Both the position numbers and the translations under genes were made by a program. Shown piece after piece: positions 1-12,459 of a DNA stretch of 64,000 nt; the first letter of the stretch is position 1; each line of letters starts with the position of its first letter. The DNA comes from Glandiceps talaboti (lineage: Eukaryota; Hemichordata; Enteropneusta; Spengelidae), in the NCBI RefSeq assembly GCF_964340395.1, contig NC_135555.1, forward strand, positions 4,571,001-4,635,000, written 5' to 3'. The notes beneath the pieces were generated by a model. It searched no databases and was not told where the DNA came from. It was given only the letters and a program-made list of their open reading frames with translations.

Positions 1-51
1 AGCATGCAAATCGAGAAGAAGACAAATTTGAAAAATTATCAAATAAAAACT
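1..51 (+). CDS. Possible 3' end of a plus-strand exon, cut by the window edge
   Basis: The first 51 bases end at ACT|GTAAGT, a near-consensus splice donor. Two frames are open: frame 1 reads SMQIEKKTNLKNYQIKT (ending phase 0) and frame 3 reads HANREEDKFEKLSNKN (ending phase 1). Both are rich in charged residues. After the donor the sequence becomes AT-rich with frequent stops. Frame 1 is phase-compatible with the candidate terminal exon at 27434, but direct joining would need a 27.4-kb intron, and intermediate exons cannot be excluded. I do not recognise the protein. Support is limited to the donor and a short open frame. Confidence 0.33.
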
Positions 52-1075
52 GTAAGTTATAGCGTATGCTCATTATTCTCACTGCAATTGAGAAGACTGC
101 CATGGGATATTCTCCTCACTCTACTTTTATCACATGATGGTGCCATTTTATTGATGAAGCAAAGAGAGGTAGTGTTGCCATGGCGACAGACAGTGGTAAT
201 TTGACAAGCATTGGAGCTAAATGTACAGTTGTATAGGAAAGGAGAGATAGGGATACTGATTACCTTGGAGAACGAGATGAGTTGATGATCATACACACAC
301 AATGGAAAGCCTACAGCTAGTATTGTGAGAAGACTACCAGCTGTGCTTTTCAAACGCTGTGATTTCATGTATTTGGCTGCGACTAAAGGCCAAACTAACT
401 CTCACAAATACATCTCAGCACCTCTTTTTTCAGTGATAATTTTTATTATTTTTTGAGGCTTTATAATATGTGCCTTATTCTACTCATAGATTTAAATAGT
501 TGAAACGATACCTAATCTTCCAGGCTTTATTCATGAAATAAAACCAAGAATTCTCAAAATCATTTTTCATGGTAGTTTAAAATACAGGTTACTGGCAATA
601 CGAAATTCTTCATTTTACTGTGGGATATCTGTACTAGACGTAACATAAGTTGACTGATACTGATAGAGATAATAGTTGCGTAGACATACGTTAGCATGTG
701 GCATTACAAAACCAGGTGAATAAAATATATTTGACCTTGCTAATAATGTCTGCTCAAAACCACTGAATTATCTAATGTGAAATTTGAATGAAGTGAACAT
801 AATGATAAGCCAGTGACTGTAGAAGATAAAATAATTGTGAACGACTCCAAATCCAGTATGATCATGTACAGATATTGCCCTTAAATAGGGAAGACTAAAT
901 ACATTAATAAGTCATTCATTTGGGAATTCATTTTCACAATTTCACTAATTAAGAAAGCTGCCAATTAAACATGGTCAATTAAGCCTAGCCAATTTCTGCA
1001 ATTAAGAATTTAAGAATGTATACTTTACTGAATTCCGATACTAAATCCATTAAATAAATGACCAGACTTGAAATT
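52..1075. other. Unannotated AT-rich DNA
   Basis: Intron-like sequence just after the donor at 51. I see no repeat, RNA gene or convincing coding segment in it. Confidence 0.5.
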
Positions 1076-2975
1076 ACCAGTAGTCCATGGCACATTGACT
1101 ACTAAACACTGTATCTAGACTACCAAATTAGCAGTAGTCCATGGCACATTGACTACTAAACACTGTATCTAGACTACCAAATTACCAGTAGTCCATGGCA
1201 CATTGACTACTAAACACTGTATCTAGACTACCACATTACCAGTAGTCCATGGCACATTGACTACTAAACACTGTATCTAGACTACCACATTAGCAGTAGT
1301 CCATGGCACATTGACTACTAAACACTGTATCTAGACTACCACATTAGCAGTAGTCCATGGCACATTGACTACTAAACACTGTATCTAGACTACCAAATTA
1401 CCAGTAGTCCATGGCACATTGACTACTAAACACTGTATCTTGACTACCAAATTAGCAGTAATTCTTGGCACATTGACTACTAAACATTGTATCTAGACTA
1501 CCAAATTAGCAGTAGTCCATGGCACATTGACTACTAAACACTGTATCTAGACTACCACATTACCAGTAGTCCATGGCACATTGACTACTAAACACTGTAT
1601 CTAGACTACCACATTAGCAGTAGTCCATGGCACATTGACTACTAAACACTGTATCTAGACTACCACATTAGCAGTAGTCCATGGCACATTGACTACTAAA
1701 CACTGTATCTAGACTACCAAATTACCAGTAGTCCATGGCACATTGACTACTAAACACTGTATCTTGACTACCAAATTAGCAGTAATTCTTGGCACATTGA
1801 CTACTAAACATTGTATCTAGACTACCAAATTAGCAGTAATTCTTGGCACATTGACTACTAAACATTGTATCTAGACTACCAAATTAGCAGTAGTCCATGG
1901 CACATTGACTACTAAAAATTGTATCTTGACTACCAAATTAGCAGTAGTCCATGGCACATTGACTACTAAACACTGTATCTTGACTACCAAATTAGCAGTA
2001 ATTCTTGGCACATTGACTACTAAACACTGTATCTAGACTACCACATTAGCAGTAGTCCATGGCACATTGACTACTAAACACTGTATCTAGACTACCAAAT
2101 TACCAGTAGTCCATGGCACATTGACTACTAAACACTGTATCTTGACTACCAAATTAGCAGTAATTCTTGGCACATTGACTACTAAACATTGTATCTAGAC
2201 TACCAAATTAGCAGTAATTCTTGGCACATTGACTACTAAACATTGTATCTAGACTACCAAATTAGCAGTAGTCCATGGCACATTGACTACTAAAAATTGT
2301 ATCTTGACTACCAAATTAGCAGTAGTCCATGGCACATTGACTACTAAACACTGTATCTTGACTACCAAATTAGCAGTAATTCTTGGCACATTGACTACTA
2401 AACACTGTATCTAGACTACCAAATTAGCAGTAATTCTTGGCACATAGACTACTAAACATTGTATCTAGACTACCAAATTCACAGTAATTCTTGGCACATT
2501 GACTACTAAACACTGTATCTAGACTACCAAATTAGCAGTAGTCCATGGCACATTGACTACTAAACACTGTATCTTGACTACCAAATTAGCAGTAATTCTT
2601 GGCACATTGACTACTAAACACTATCTAGACTACCAAATTAGCAGTAATTCTTGGCACATTGACTACTAAACACTGTATCTTGACTACCAAATTAGCAGTA
2701 ATTCTTGGCACATTGACTACTAAACACTATCTAGACTACCAAATTAGCAGTAGTCCATGGCACATTCACTTCTAAACATTGTATATACATCTAGACTACC
2801 AAATTACCAGTAGTCCATGGCACATTGACTACTAAACACTGTATCTAGACTACCAAATTACCAGTAGTCCATGGCACATTCACGTCTAAACATTGTATAT
2901 ACATGTAGACTACCAAATTAGCAGTACTTAGTCAAGGGCACATAGACTATTAAAATTGTATCTAGACCACCAAAT
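1076..2975. repeat. 54-bp satellite array with higher-order structure
   Basis: About 35 tandem units of 54 bp. The unit contains AGTAGTCCATGGCACATTG followed by ACTACTAAACACTGTATC and TAGACTACCAAATT. There are two main subtypes: AGTCCATGG (P) and AATTCTTGG (N). Minor variants include ACCACATT/ACCAAATT ends, TAGACT/TTGACT, CATTG/CACTG and a form lacking TG in CACTATCT. The subtypes recur in blocks, so the array grew by multi-unit duplications. The last three units (after 2760) are more diverged and carry a TATACA insertion, typical of an array edge. Units are contiguous without unique spacers, so this is not a CRISPR array. Confidence 0.97.
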
Positions 2976-3573
2976 ATATAATATGGTAGTCTCCTAGACC
3001 AATGGAAATCGATAAAAAATTGTGACGACTGAAAACAGTTCACTTGCCTGAATTAGACTACAAATTATAGAAGTTCAGTTTGAGCCTTGATATGAAACAG
3101 AATGATTAGCATGAACACTGAATTCAAACAGTACCCCATTGTATATAGAGATGTCACCCAGAAAGGAGGTTGGGGACTTGGGGGTGAGATGAGGGGTTTA
3201 CTTCACATCATATCTGATTTCTTCAACACTAACAACAACAACAACAGAAGGTAAATGAAGATAGCAAACGCACACAGTGTGTTTGTGCAATTTGGGGGAA
3301 TGTCTTCAACTAACAATGAAAACATGACACCTTTACCACACACACACAGCTACTGTGCCTAGGGGGTGACAGGAAGTGACTCTATACCTGGCACTGTCTA
3401 CAATAGGAGGATGTATGTATTGTTATTGTTGGGATGGAAGTGACCATGATATCGCCATCAGTTGCCTTTATTTTCCATTAATCTCCTGGAAGGTTTCCAA
3501 AGCCAGGTTTCCTTGTTTACGAAACATTTCTGTTAAGTTTTAGATTCTGTACGTGAAATTTAGTCTTTCTATT
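2976..3573. other. Unannotated DNA with a short (AAC)n tract
   Basis: Only a five-unit AAC run near 3230 and two short (CA)n stretches are visible. No coding signal. Confidence 0.5.
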
Positions 3574-3690
3574 TAGGTTGTTGTGAAATAGGACAAAGGA
3601 TTTTAAGCATTCAGACGACAGCCTGGCATGGCTCAAACCTCCAACATGTAGATTCAAGGCCAACCATTGAACCATCATTATATCTGGTTT
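3574..3690 (-). mobile_element. SINE fragment, antisense, tRNA-derived head
   Basis: Read on the minus strand, it begins ATGATGGTTCAATGGTTGG and carries the polymerase III B-box-like GGTTTGAGCC. It then has GTCTGAATGCTTAAAATCC and TTTGTCCTATTTCACAAC. The same order of blocks (TGGTTAGTGTTTGAGCC, TGAATTGTTAAATCCTTGGGC) appears in the sense SINE at 4475-4823, so both belong to one family. The 3' half is missing. Confidence 0.6.
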
Positions 3691-3996
3691 TTAAAATGGA
3701 TCAAAACACTGTTTATGAGAAGTTTAGTTGTGTGTACTTATGAGCACATAGTTTGTTACTGGCTGTAGGCTGTAGCTTGTAATAGAGTAATTCATCAAAA
3801 ATATAGATATTAAAGATAATTATGATTTGATAATATAGGTTTTTGTATGATGTATGTTTCTAATCTGTGAAAATATTTGGAAGTCTTATGGTAATATATT
3901 TGCTCAGCATTACAAGTAGGTAAAATCCACTTCAGAGCTCAATGTTAAGATCTGTGTTGACCATCAAAGCCGCAATATATACATCTTGTGTGCTAG

Positions 3997-4044
3997 TAGG
4001 GACTTTCTATGGTGATAATGTAGGGACTTTCTATGGTGATAATG
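3997..4044. repeat. Exact 24-bp tandem duplication
   Basis: Two identical contiguous 24-bp copies, each starting TAGGGACTTTCT and ending GATAATG. Each holds GGGACTTTCT, one base from the NF-kB consensus. Confidence 0.9.
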
Positions 4045-4474
4045 TAGTGAAACAGAGATTTCAGAGTATCACTGTGAATGATTGCTGGTACATATTTCAC
4101 CAAAGATGCAATAAGGATGTTTTGGAATTTGAAATCAGTACTAATGATATTAACTCCATATTTTAAAAGTAGACAAAAATAACGTCAAATTCAGCAAAAT
4201 ATTAAAGTCAATCTAAAATTTTATCAGCAAATAAAAAAGTATATTTCAAATTCAGCAAAATATTTAGTCAATTCCCCAAATGTTGTCAATAGATTGTATC
4301 TATCAAAACTAGCCTGGCAATATGTATGTATATTTCAAGACATTTCAGACACACTACAAGTAGAGAACACTGCCTGGGGGCTTGGCTAGCTGACTTGATA
4401 ATGAAAGGCCTGTATGATGTGTCAGTTCGTCAAGTCTCTTGGTTGAAGAGAACATGGAAACCCAGCTAAACCAA
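4045..4474. other. Unannotated AT-rich DNA
   Basis: Contains a short local repeat (TTCAGCAAAATATT twice near 4190 and 4250). Nothing else supported. Confidence 0.4.
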
Positions 4475-4823
4475 ATGGTATTGTGGCGTCATGATGATTG
4501 AATGGTTAGTGTTTGAGCCTGTTGCTGCCGTTTGTTTCTGAATTGTTAAATCCTTGGGCAAGATTTGAACCATGAGTGTGCCTAAGTCAACACCCAGCTG
4601 TATAATTGAGGACCTGGTAGGATAGTGGTTGATATGCGAATGCTTTACTTAATCCTATGCACTTGCACAGGCTGCAATGGATTGTATGCTCCCTGGGGAG
4701 TTGAGGAAGAAGTATAAAGAGCTGTTGTGCCACCATTGATTCATACCAGGGGTAATAATTGTGAGCACCTTGAGCTCTTAGGTGGAAAGGTGTATTATAA
4801 ATTCACGTTATTAGTATTATTGT
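4475..4823 (+). mobile_element. SINE, near full length, (ATT)n tail
   Basis: The head carries an A-box-like TGGTTAGTGTTTG and a degenerate B-box region. The body has CTTGGGCAAGATTTGAACC, ACCCAGCTGTATAATTGAGG, ACCTGGTAGGATAGTGG and GGCTGCAATGGATTGTATG. The tail reads GAGCACCTTGAGCTCTTAGG, GGAAAGGTGTATTATAA and then ATT-type repeats. Such tails ending in a short-unit repeat are typical of SINEs mobilised by a partner LINE. It has no coding capacity of its own. Divergence from the antisense fragment at 3574 indicates an old copy. Confidence 0.75.
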
Positions 4824-6262
4824 ATCTTGATGAGCATATGTATACGGTATTACAGCCTGATGCATAAGAATCCAAAGGGTAGTAGGGACTAGGGAGATTC
4901 AAACATGAGTAGAAGCTGAAAGTGGAGACAATGTTTAAAGCTGAAAGTGTTGGTCCAGCAAAGGCATGTAGTATTTGTAGTATCATGGTACAAAATGGGC
5001 TTTGAAGAACTTTACAGAAAATGAAACCACACTGACCTCAGAAGCGTAACTTGTTGAATATTACCCATTATATGTCAAACAAAAGTCCATTATACTTCTA
5101 ACAAGTAAAGGCAGAAGCTTAAAAGTTGTGATGAGAGGGACATATATGAGGTACTTGATAAAAAAACACCATACAAAACTAATACAATACAGTACTATGG
5201 TTTGTCCATAGTTTCAACTCTATCATACAGTCAACTCATGTCTTTTAATAAAGAACGACAAAGAACGAGACATGTCATTCACTCCACTGACAGAGATAAA
5301 TCAGCCAAGCTGTGACTGGAACCCAGGCATCTGAAACAGAAAACAAATATATCTCTGTTGCAGATTAGCCAAGATAGAATTCTACTTTGTCACTCCTTAA
5401 GGAGAAGTGTCTTGACTTGATGGGTTTATCAGAGTTGGTGATCATACTACAGATCAAGAAGGGAAGGTTTGTGGTTAGTCTTCAGAGAACCATTAGACAT
5501 TATCGAACAAAAACACACAGTTGGGAACTGTAGTCATAAATATTGGGAGCTAAGACTTGAGAACATTAGTTTAGACAGAGTGGTTTGTGTTCTTAGATAT
5601 GGACCAATGAACAAACTACACTGCTAAACCCCTGACTTTCTATCATTCTATCAATGAGTCACATGACATAACCCTGTCAGCCAGAACTTTCACCAAGTTG
5701 TTACACCTCATCAAACTTTGCCTGTTATCTTGTACTTTGTAGCAAGCCAAATGATACTGTCACCCGTTGACATGGATACTGTGTTGACATCATTCATCAC
5801 TTAGCAACATACATTGGATGAATGATCTGGTGTGGCATCTATTTCCAATGTTTGAATTATATTGATGAAGATAAGACTTTTATCTGTGTATGTTATGTGT
5901 ACAAGTTTTCATCACCCACCATAGTACATTGGATTGTAAGTTCCTAATCTGCAGTTTCAAAAATGCCCAAGGGTGAATGTGGCTTTTAGTTTACATAAAA
6001 CATTGACACAATGTCTTGTTCTGTGGTTAGGACCAGAGCATTTGTTTTGAGTTCATGCAGGGTGCTCTTTTACTTCAGCATCTTAACTTTCAGTTCTCTG
6101 TTTTATGATTTCCTAGTTGCAAAGTAACACATTGACCAGATTCTGTTGACATGCAAGTAATGTTATACCAATGGTTTCTGTTCTATGTGAGATACCTCTT
6201 TTTTGTGTAGCATGACTAGTAAGTTGTGATATGTATATAGGCATGGCAAAGTTTATCAGTCA
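4824..6262. other. Unannotated CpG-poor DNA
   Basis: No exon, repeat or RNA gene recognised. Only 4 CpG occur in 5041-5640. Confidence 0.5.
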
Positions 6263-6345
6263 GTATGTATGTATGTATGTATGTATGTATGTATGTATGT
6301 ATGTATGTATGTATGTATGTATGTATGTATGTAGGTAGGTAGGTA
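6263..6345. repeat. (GTAT)n microsatellite
   Basis: About 20 uninterrupted GTAT units, ending in GTAG variants. Confidence 0.97.
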
Positions 6346-6373
6346 CAGTTATCATTACTGTATATGTGTATGT

Positions 6374-6394
6374 GTCTCTGTCTGTCTGTCTGCC

Positions 6395-6443
<49 letters not shown>
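6374..6443. repeat. (CTGT)n microsatellite
   Basis: About 17 CTGT units with one CTGC variant. The 89-residue open frame across it is a repeat artefact. Confidence 0.97.
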
Positions 6444-6444
<1 letters not shown>

Positions 6445-7126
6445 CATGGTGTACAGGCATGTGTAACAAGAAGCAGGATAGTGGTACATGTATGTAATTT
6501 AATATTTTGTATCTATGTATAATGTTCATAAATTAGAATTACTCCCGAAAGTCATAACATGGTAACAACAAGAGCTATCAATATCCACATCCACAAAGAT
6601 AATTTTTGGTAAACCTCAAAGAGTCCGGTAAATGGAAAGATTAGATCAAATAATTAGAGACAAAGGCACACTGTCTAGTCCTTGGCTCTTAAATATGAAT
6701 TTAGATATAGAGCTAGCCACATTAGTCTGTTGTCATAGAGACTATTTAATCAATGGACAAGGTCTGACACTAGAGATATACATATTCTATCATTTGTCTT
6801 CATTGATATTGGCAACTTTAAATGTATGAGAATGGAGTACCAGTGTTGGGTATGATATCAGTTGATGAAAGAGAATTATGTGTTGTATACACACAGCTGC
6901 AGAGCTGAGAAGGAATGTTTTGAATTTGATGTGAGATCATCAATGTTCTAGGATCTAGTGGAAGTGGAAAGGGTATTAATGAAATAAAAACATGCATCCA
7001 TTTTAGCACTCAACTTTAGGTGAGTCCCAGTGGTATGAAGTGTGGAGTATCTGTTTGCAAGTATGTTTTTGAGTTTATCATTGCAACATTGACAAATGTA
7101 AAACTGTAATTAAATAAAGCAATTAT
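6444..7126. other. Unannotated DNA
   Basis: No feature supported. Confidence 0.4.
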
Positions 7127-7147
7127 ATATTATATATATATATATTA
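7127..7147. repeat. Short (TA)n tract
   Basis: TATATATTATATATATATA-type run, easily unwound. Confidence 0.8.
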
Positions 7148-7271
7148 GTTTATAAAAGTGAAAGGTGTTGGTATGCAGATAAAGTCTGTCCTCATCAGAA
7201 TGACACACACCCATTGCCATATACAGACACACATTCTGTCAAAGAAAGTTGTCATTTGTTCAGACCATTGC

Positions 7272-7359
7272 TACACTTACTTACCTACCTACCTATCTAT
7301 CTACCTACAACAAACATACATGCATGCATATGCATCCGTACGTACGTATGTACATACAT

Positions 7360-7417
<58 letters not shown>
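7272..7417. repeat. Compound CTAC/CATA/CA microsatellite
   Basis: (CTAC)n, then CATGCATATGCATC and GTACGTACGTATG islands, then (ATAC)n and about 20 CA units. Overlapping open frames are artefacts. Confidence 0.95.
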
Positions 7418-7421
<4 letters not shown>

Positions 7422-7799
7422 TGCAGATATACACTAATACTGTTAAAGGTACCTACATATATACTTGCCTAGCACACAGACCCTCCCACATCATCCATAC
7501 AGATATACATGTATACCGTGTAATACTGTATGTACACCTGCTCCCACTTTTTCTAGATAAACACTTGTTCTCACTTGTAGAAACATGCATACATTCCAAA
7601 TATACAGACAGAATAGCCACCCACAAGTACAGACACACCCAGACCACCATCCATTGCCATGCTGACAGACACACTATTCATGCTCATGGACAGCCAGTCT
7701 GTGCCCATTTAACATATTCCATGTCAGATACCCATACTAGGAAACTCTATTGCTCACATATTGTAACATTCCCCTTTCCAGTTTCATTTGCCTACATGC

Positions 7800-8240
7800 A
7801 CACCTTAATTTGAACACACACACACACCTTCATTCACAGGCACCCGGCCTATTTCACATGCACTGATTCTCCCTCACTCATTCCCACAGATGCCTAATAC
7901 TCACATGGATATACATGTACACTTTCATTCACACATGTACATATACCCTCCTGTACCCTCATGAACATGTACACAGACCCTCATTGACACACAGACATAC
8001 CCCTTAATTCACATGCACACACATACCCTCGTGCACATATACACATACCCTCATTGACATGCATACATACACCTTAGTTCACATGTACACACATACCCTC
8101 ATGTGTACATGTACACAGACCGTCATTCACATGCACACATTCATATATATTCACATCAGTTGACATGCTTTGACACACACACCTCACAAAATATCAAATA
8201 TGATGAAACACACACCTAACAAATTATCAGATATGATAAG
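7800..8240. repeat. Degenerate CA-rich minisatellite
   Basis: Imperfect units of roughly 25-30 bp built on ACACATACCCTCATTCACATG and variants. It is rich in alternating purine-pyrimidine stretches such as CACATGTACACACA. It looks like a decayed expansion from the microsatellite just upstream. Confidence 0.6.
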
Positions 8241-11200
8241 TCAGCACTCGTCATGTTGTCCTGAATAAAGAAAGGAAACTAATTAATTTGCAATTATGGT
8301 ATACAAATGATTATATCAACATTTACAATATATGGCTTTAGAAATGAACACAACAGCAAAGGAAATTGGAGATACCCATAGGAATTCATTAATCAAGCCA
8401 CTGCCAGGTTATTACTTACAAACAATAAAGAAGAAAAACACTATTAATTTGTAATTAGTAGCTGTCAATCATTGCTGTACACAGCTAAGGGAGTTAGCTG
8501 GCATGGGATAAAGACTGAACACAGCTGACTTGCCTACCCTTAGAAGTGGTACCATGTGACCAAGAACAAGGGTATTGACCTCTCTGATAGTTAATGATGG
8601 GAGTGTTTAATTGATACCCTTAATTGATAACAGGGTATAATGAGGAGATAGATGGATGTACCCCTATAATTAAAGTGTTTTACATTCAACTTTTACATTG
8701 CTATGAGGGTAAAATTAGCATTTTAAAAGCCTGGGAAACTTGTGGAATGTATCCCTGAGTAACACAAAACAAAAACAAACTGTGTACCTTTTTGCACAAA
8801 AACTTCTGACCGTCAGTGTTATTTTATGCATGATGATTGATGTAGCCATGGTAACTATTACGCTAATTGATATATTTAAATTTCATATTTAACTTTTTCT
8901 TATAAAGTATGATTGCATTTGTATATTTATTTATAGTCAGTATGTAGTTTGAAGAAAGTTATTTTTAAGTGGACGATGGATTTTTTTTGATTTTTTTTAA
9001 ACTAGGACTTAAGGTTAAGTTAAAACAAATGATGATTCATCAAATTCTACAGCTTCAACCTTGATTTACTATTCACAATACACCATTGTTTACTCAAATT
9101 AATCAACTCGGTCACCCCCAGGTCATTGTCCTGTTGCATGAACAATAGTAGTTGCATGTTAAAATTCTGACCTATTCTGAAATATGATAAATATAACATC
9201 TGACAAGCTTCCAGTGAGAATTGAATATTTTCCTTCTTTTCAGGATACCATTTTCATCTGCATGTTCCCTAGTAACTAAAATTACATGGACAATATTCAC
9301 TTCCTGTGACCTCGCTTCCCATGAACTGTCTCCAATTTTATAGTCAATATTGTCAATAACATCATTCAGAATATCGAGAAAAATTTGAATAACAATACTT
9401 TATACTTGAATCTAAAATTATTCTGTTATTTTGGTATGACTACATGGTAATTTAGTATGGAGGATGCAATTTTAAACCGTTTATTTCAAGGGTTTATTTA
9501 TATTTCCAAGGTTGCGCTGTAAAATTAATGAGGATACACTATGTGCATACCAGTATTTCAATGGAAGGACATTATCTATGTGAGCTTCCTGTATATGTAT
9601 ATATTGTTTTATTTAGGGTGTGTGTATGTATATACATGTTATATTACAAAGTGAACACCCATGTGAAAATTTAAATTTGTTTACAACAAAATTTACATTG
9701 AAGAAGAATTAGTGTTCTCGTCGATTAATCTTATTCCATAGAATATACATGTTTGGCTATTAAAATTCATAAAAAATTTACAAGAAAATTGCTGAAAATT
9801 AAATATTCTGGTATGTTATATAGTATCCCAAGTTCGGATATTGTTTTTAACCTTTCCATGATCCTAGCCTTTATGTGGTAGTAATAGGTGTGGTCTAGCA
9901 ATATATTTACTTAAAATGAGGAGTTCAAAGAATTGATGTGTTCTAAGGACACAGCCTTACATTTGCACTCACAGATGACTGTATGGCCAGACAAATTCAG
10001 TTTAATATGACTGTCTGTGAATGTCTAGAGGAATGCTATAAAAGTTTAAATTCAACAATTTGGGATGAATCATTTAGCCTAGAGCTGTTGCTCAGTGCTG
10101 CTGAGTCATGTTTCCACTGGTACATGTGTACACGTACATATGTATGCCACTGATGCGTTACGGCTATGATGCGATGACAGTGCCATGTCAACGACCCCAT
10201 TTCCAGAAACCACAAACTCAGAAAATATATCAAATAGTGGGGAGAGCAGATGGCAAGGTATCGTATGTCTTACAGTGTACATTGTATACACAGGGGAAGT
10301 AGGCAGATTGCTTCATACACAATGACAACACTAAATATGTGTTTTACTGAAGTGTTAAAACAGCTTTGTGGTTGCCTATCTCGAGTGAAATATCCATTGA
10401 AAAATAATATCAGAAGACTTGGTGTTAAATTAACAGTTGACATTTTCTCTAAATGTCAATCAATCTAAGAATATTCAACATACATAATGAAATTTGCCAT
10501 ATTACAAACAGTGCCCTTAATGCAATTAGTCACATGGTCACTTTCCTTAATAAGATTAGTCAGTTACTCTCAAAGTGTTGATATCACTATTATTTTATTT
10601 CCTCTCCTTTACAATGTAAACAATTTGAAAGGTGGGCTAAACTTATTTCAGAATACTATGTAAATATCATAAATGTCAATCATATAAAAGCTCTTGAAGC
10701 TGAAATTTAAAGTTTTTGTGGATGAATATTAAACATGAGAACTGTTCAGACTTTCTCTATCTGTATGTTAATGTACATTCTCGCAAACCAGAGCTGTTAT
10801 TTCTTGTAATTTGCCCAAATGAATGGTCCAAAATGGTAATAGACCAGTGCAAATGTTTTCAGGGCATACTAAAAATATCGGCAGAAAACTTCAGCATTTG
10901 ATATTCAAGACAAGCACATTGTCAGTTTTAGGTCTACTATTGGATTTCAAACTACATTTTCAACAAAATATTATAGCTTCTGTGGTCTCAATCAATTCAT
11001 TGCCATGAACCCAGCCCATCATAATTAATTTAACAATTTTTTTGTTTTTTTTAAACTTTTTGCAAATCACAGGGTTTTTTTGGATGAGTATCCAAGAAAT
11101 TATCCATTTTTATGAATCTATACTAAAATTATGGTAAAAATTTAACAGATTTTGGTGATTGAGTTCACAGAAATGTGTGAAGGGGTTAAAATGTCAAGTA

Positions 11201-12428
11201 TAATATAAATAGTATATGTAGTAGATGTTGTGTAGTAACTCCTGAACCGGCATTCTGCTTAATTGCCATTCTTACATCACAACACGTGTCTGTACAAATT
11301 CTTGTTCCCAGTAAGACTCGCTTGTTTCCACAATTAGTGTAGGAAGTAAAAAAAAAGGGTGAATGGTCATTCCAGTAATCTGTGTCAGCTTTGTTTCTGA
11401 TTTTCTACAAAGTCCTAGATTTATAGATAAGTATGTCTTTGTTTCTATAATGTTCTTTGGATCACATGTAGATAGTACAGCTGTGGGTTCTCTCACCATA
11501 CCAATTGTTACCGCTTTTCAGAAACATGTACCTGCCCAGCGAAAACAACATCTCTGAATACCATTGTCATGCTAAGGTGTTTGGCACACTGTCAGCCCAT
11601 CTGTTTTTAAAGTGTCATTAACCCCTTGTGACTGTGCTGTAATTCCATTCATTAACCAGTACATACTGTCTGCAAAACAAGGGATTAGCAGCGTTTTGTC
11701 GCCCCAAGCATCCCGAACACTGATTTGTACAAATAATAAGGACTAAGCTGTCGTTAGAAAGTTAAAACGTGGAGAACTTGTCAAAACAGCATACACTACA
11801 CAAGTTCAACTACAGTGATTCTGATTGGCTGATTCATCAAAACTTATATCTGTCAACCAATCAGCGATAACGACATAAAGTTAGCAGTGTCAGTTATTTG
11901 TTTCTATGTGGCATTTTAAGCTGTACATTTCATCTGCATCAGGATAACGAAACATTGTTCATTGCAGCGTAGTGCTATTTCTATCCTGCCATCCCTAATT
12001 ACCTCTCATCCCTAGTGAAAAACAGCATTGTGTAACACAATGTCACATTCTTTATATAGATTGACTAAAAAGAAGCCAACTTCAACTCTAGTCGTAAACA
12101 CCTTACATCATCTTTATCTGCCATTCTCAAATAACTGCACACAACAATTGAATGATATACACACCCAGAATTAACAAAAATACATTAAAACAAATGAGGG
12201 ATTCCTCAATTTGTACATGACTACGTAGAGGTGAAATTGGTTGTTCTGTTCACAATAAATATGACAAGGATCATTTATACTCACAAACCAATTCATATTC
12301 AAAATTTCAAAATTCTGTGTAATAACACAACAAATGAGATATTCGTTGTGAAATTGATATACATCTATCTACATGTGTATGTACTATACAAGAATCCCCT
12401 TTTGATTATTTCAGTATGCTCTAGAGAT

Positions 12429-12429
<1 letters not shown>
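8241..12429. other. Unannotated AT-rich DNA
   Basis: No gene recognised. An acceptor-like TTCCTTCTTTTCAG near 9240 opens only a 33-codon frame without a donor. An inverted pair of CCAAT boxes (CTGATTGG ... CCAATCAG) lies near 11820-11870. Nothing else is supported. Confidence 0.45.

Positions 12430-12459
<30 letters not shown>
12430..12459. repeat. (AC)n microsatellite
   Basis: About 14 AC units. It runs through a 154-codon minus-strand open frame that I do not accept as a gene. Confidence 0.95.

Noticed and set aside
1076-2975. CRISPR array
   Set aside because: Units are contiguous 54-mers without unique spacers, in an animal-type sequence.
9240-9340. Strong acceptor-like TTCCTTCTTTTCAG
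   Set aside because: Downstream frame closes after 33 codons with no donor, and composition stays AT-rich.
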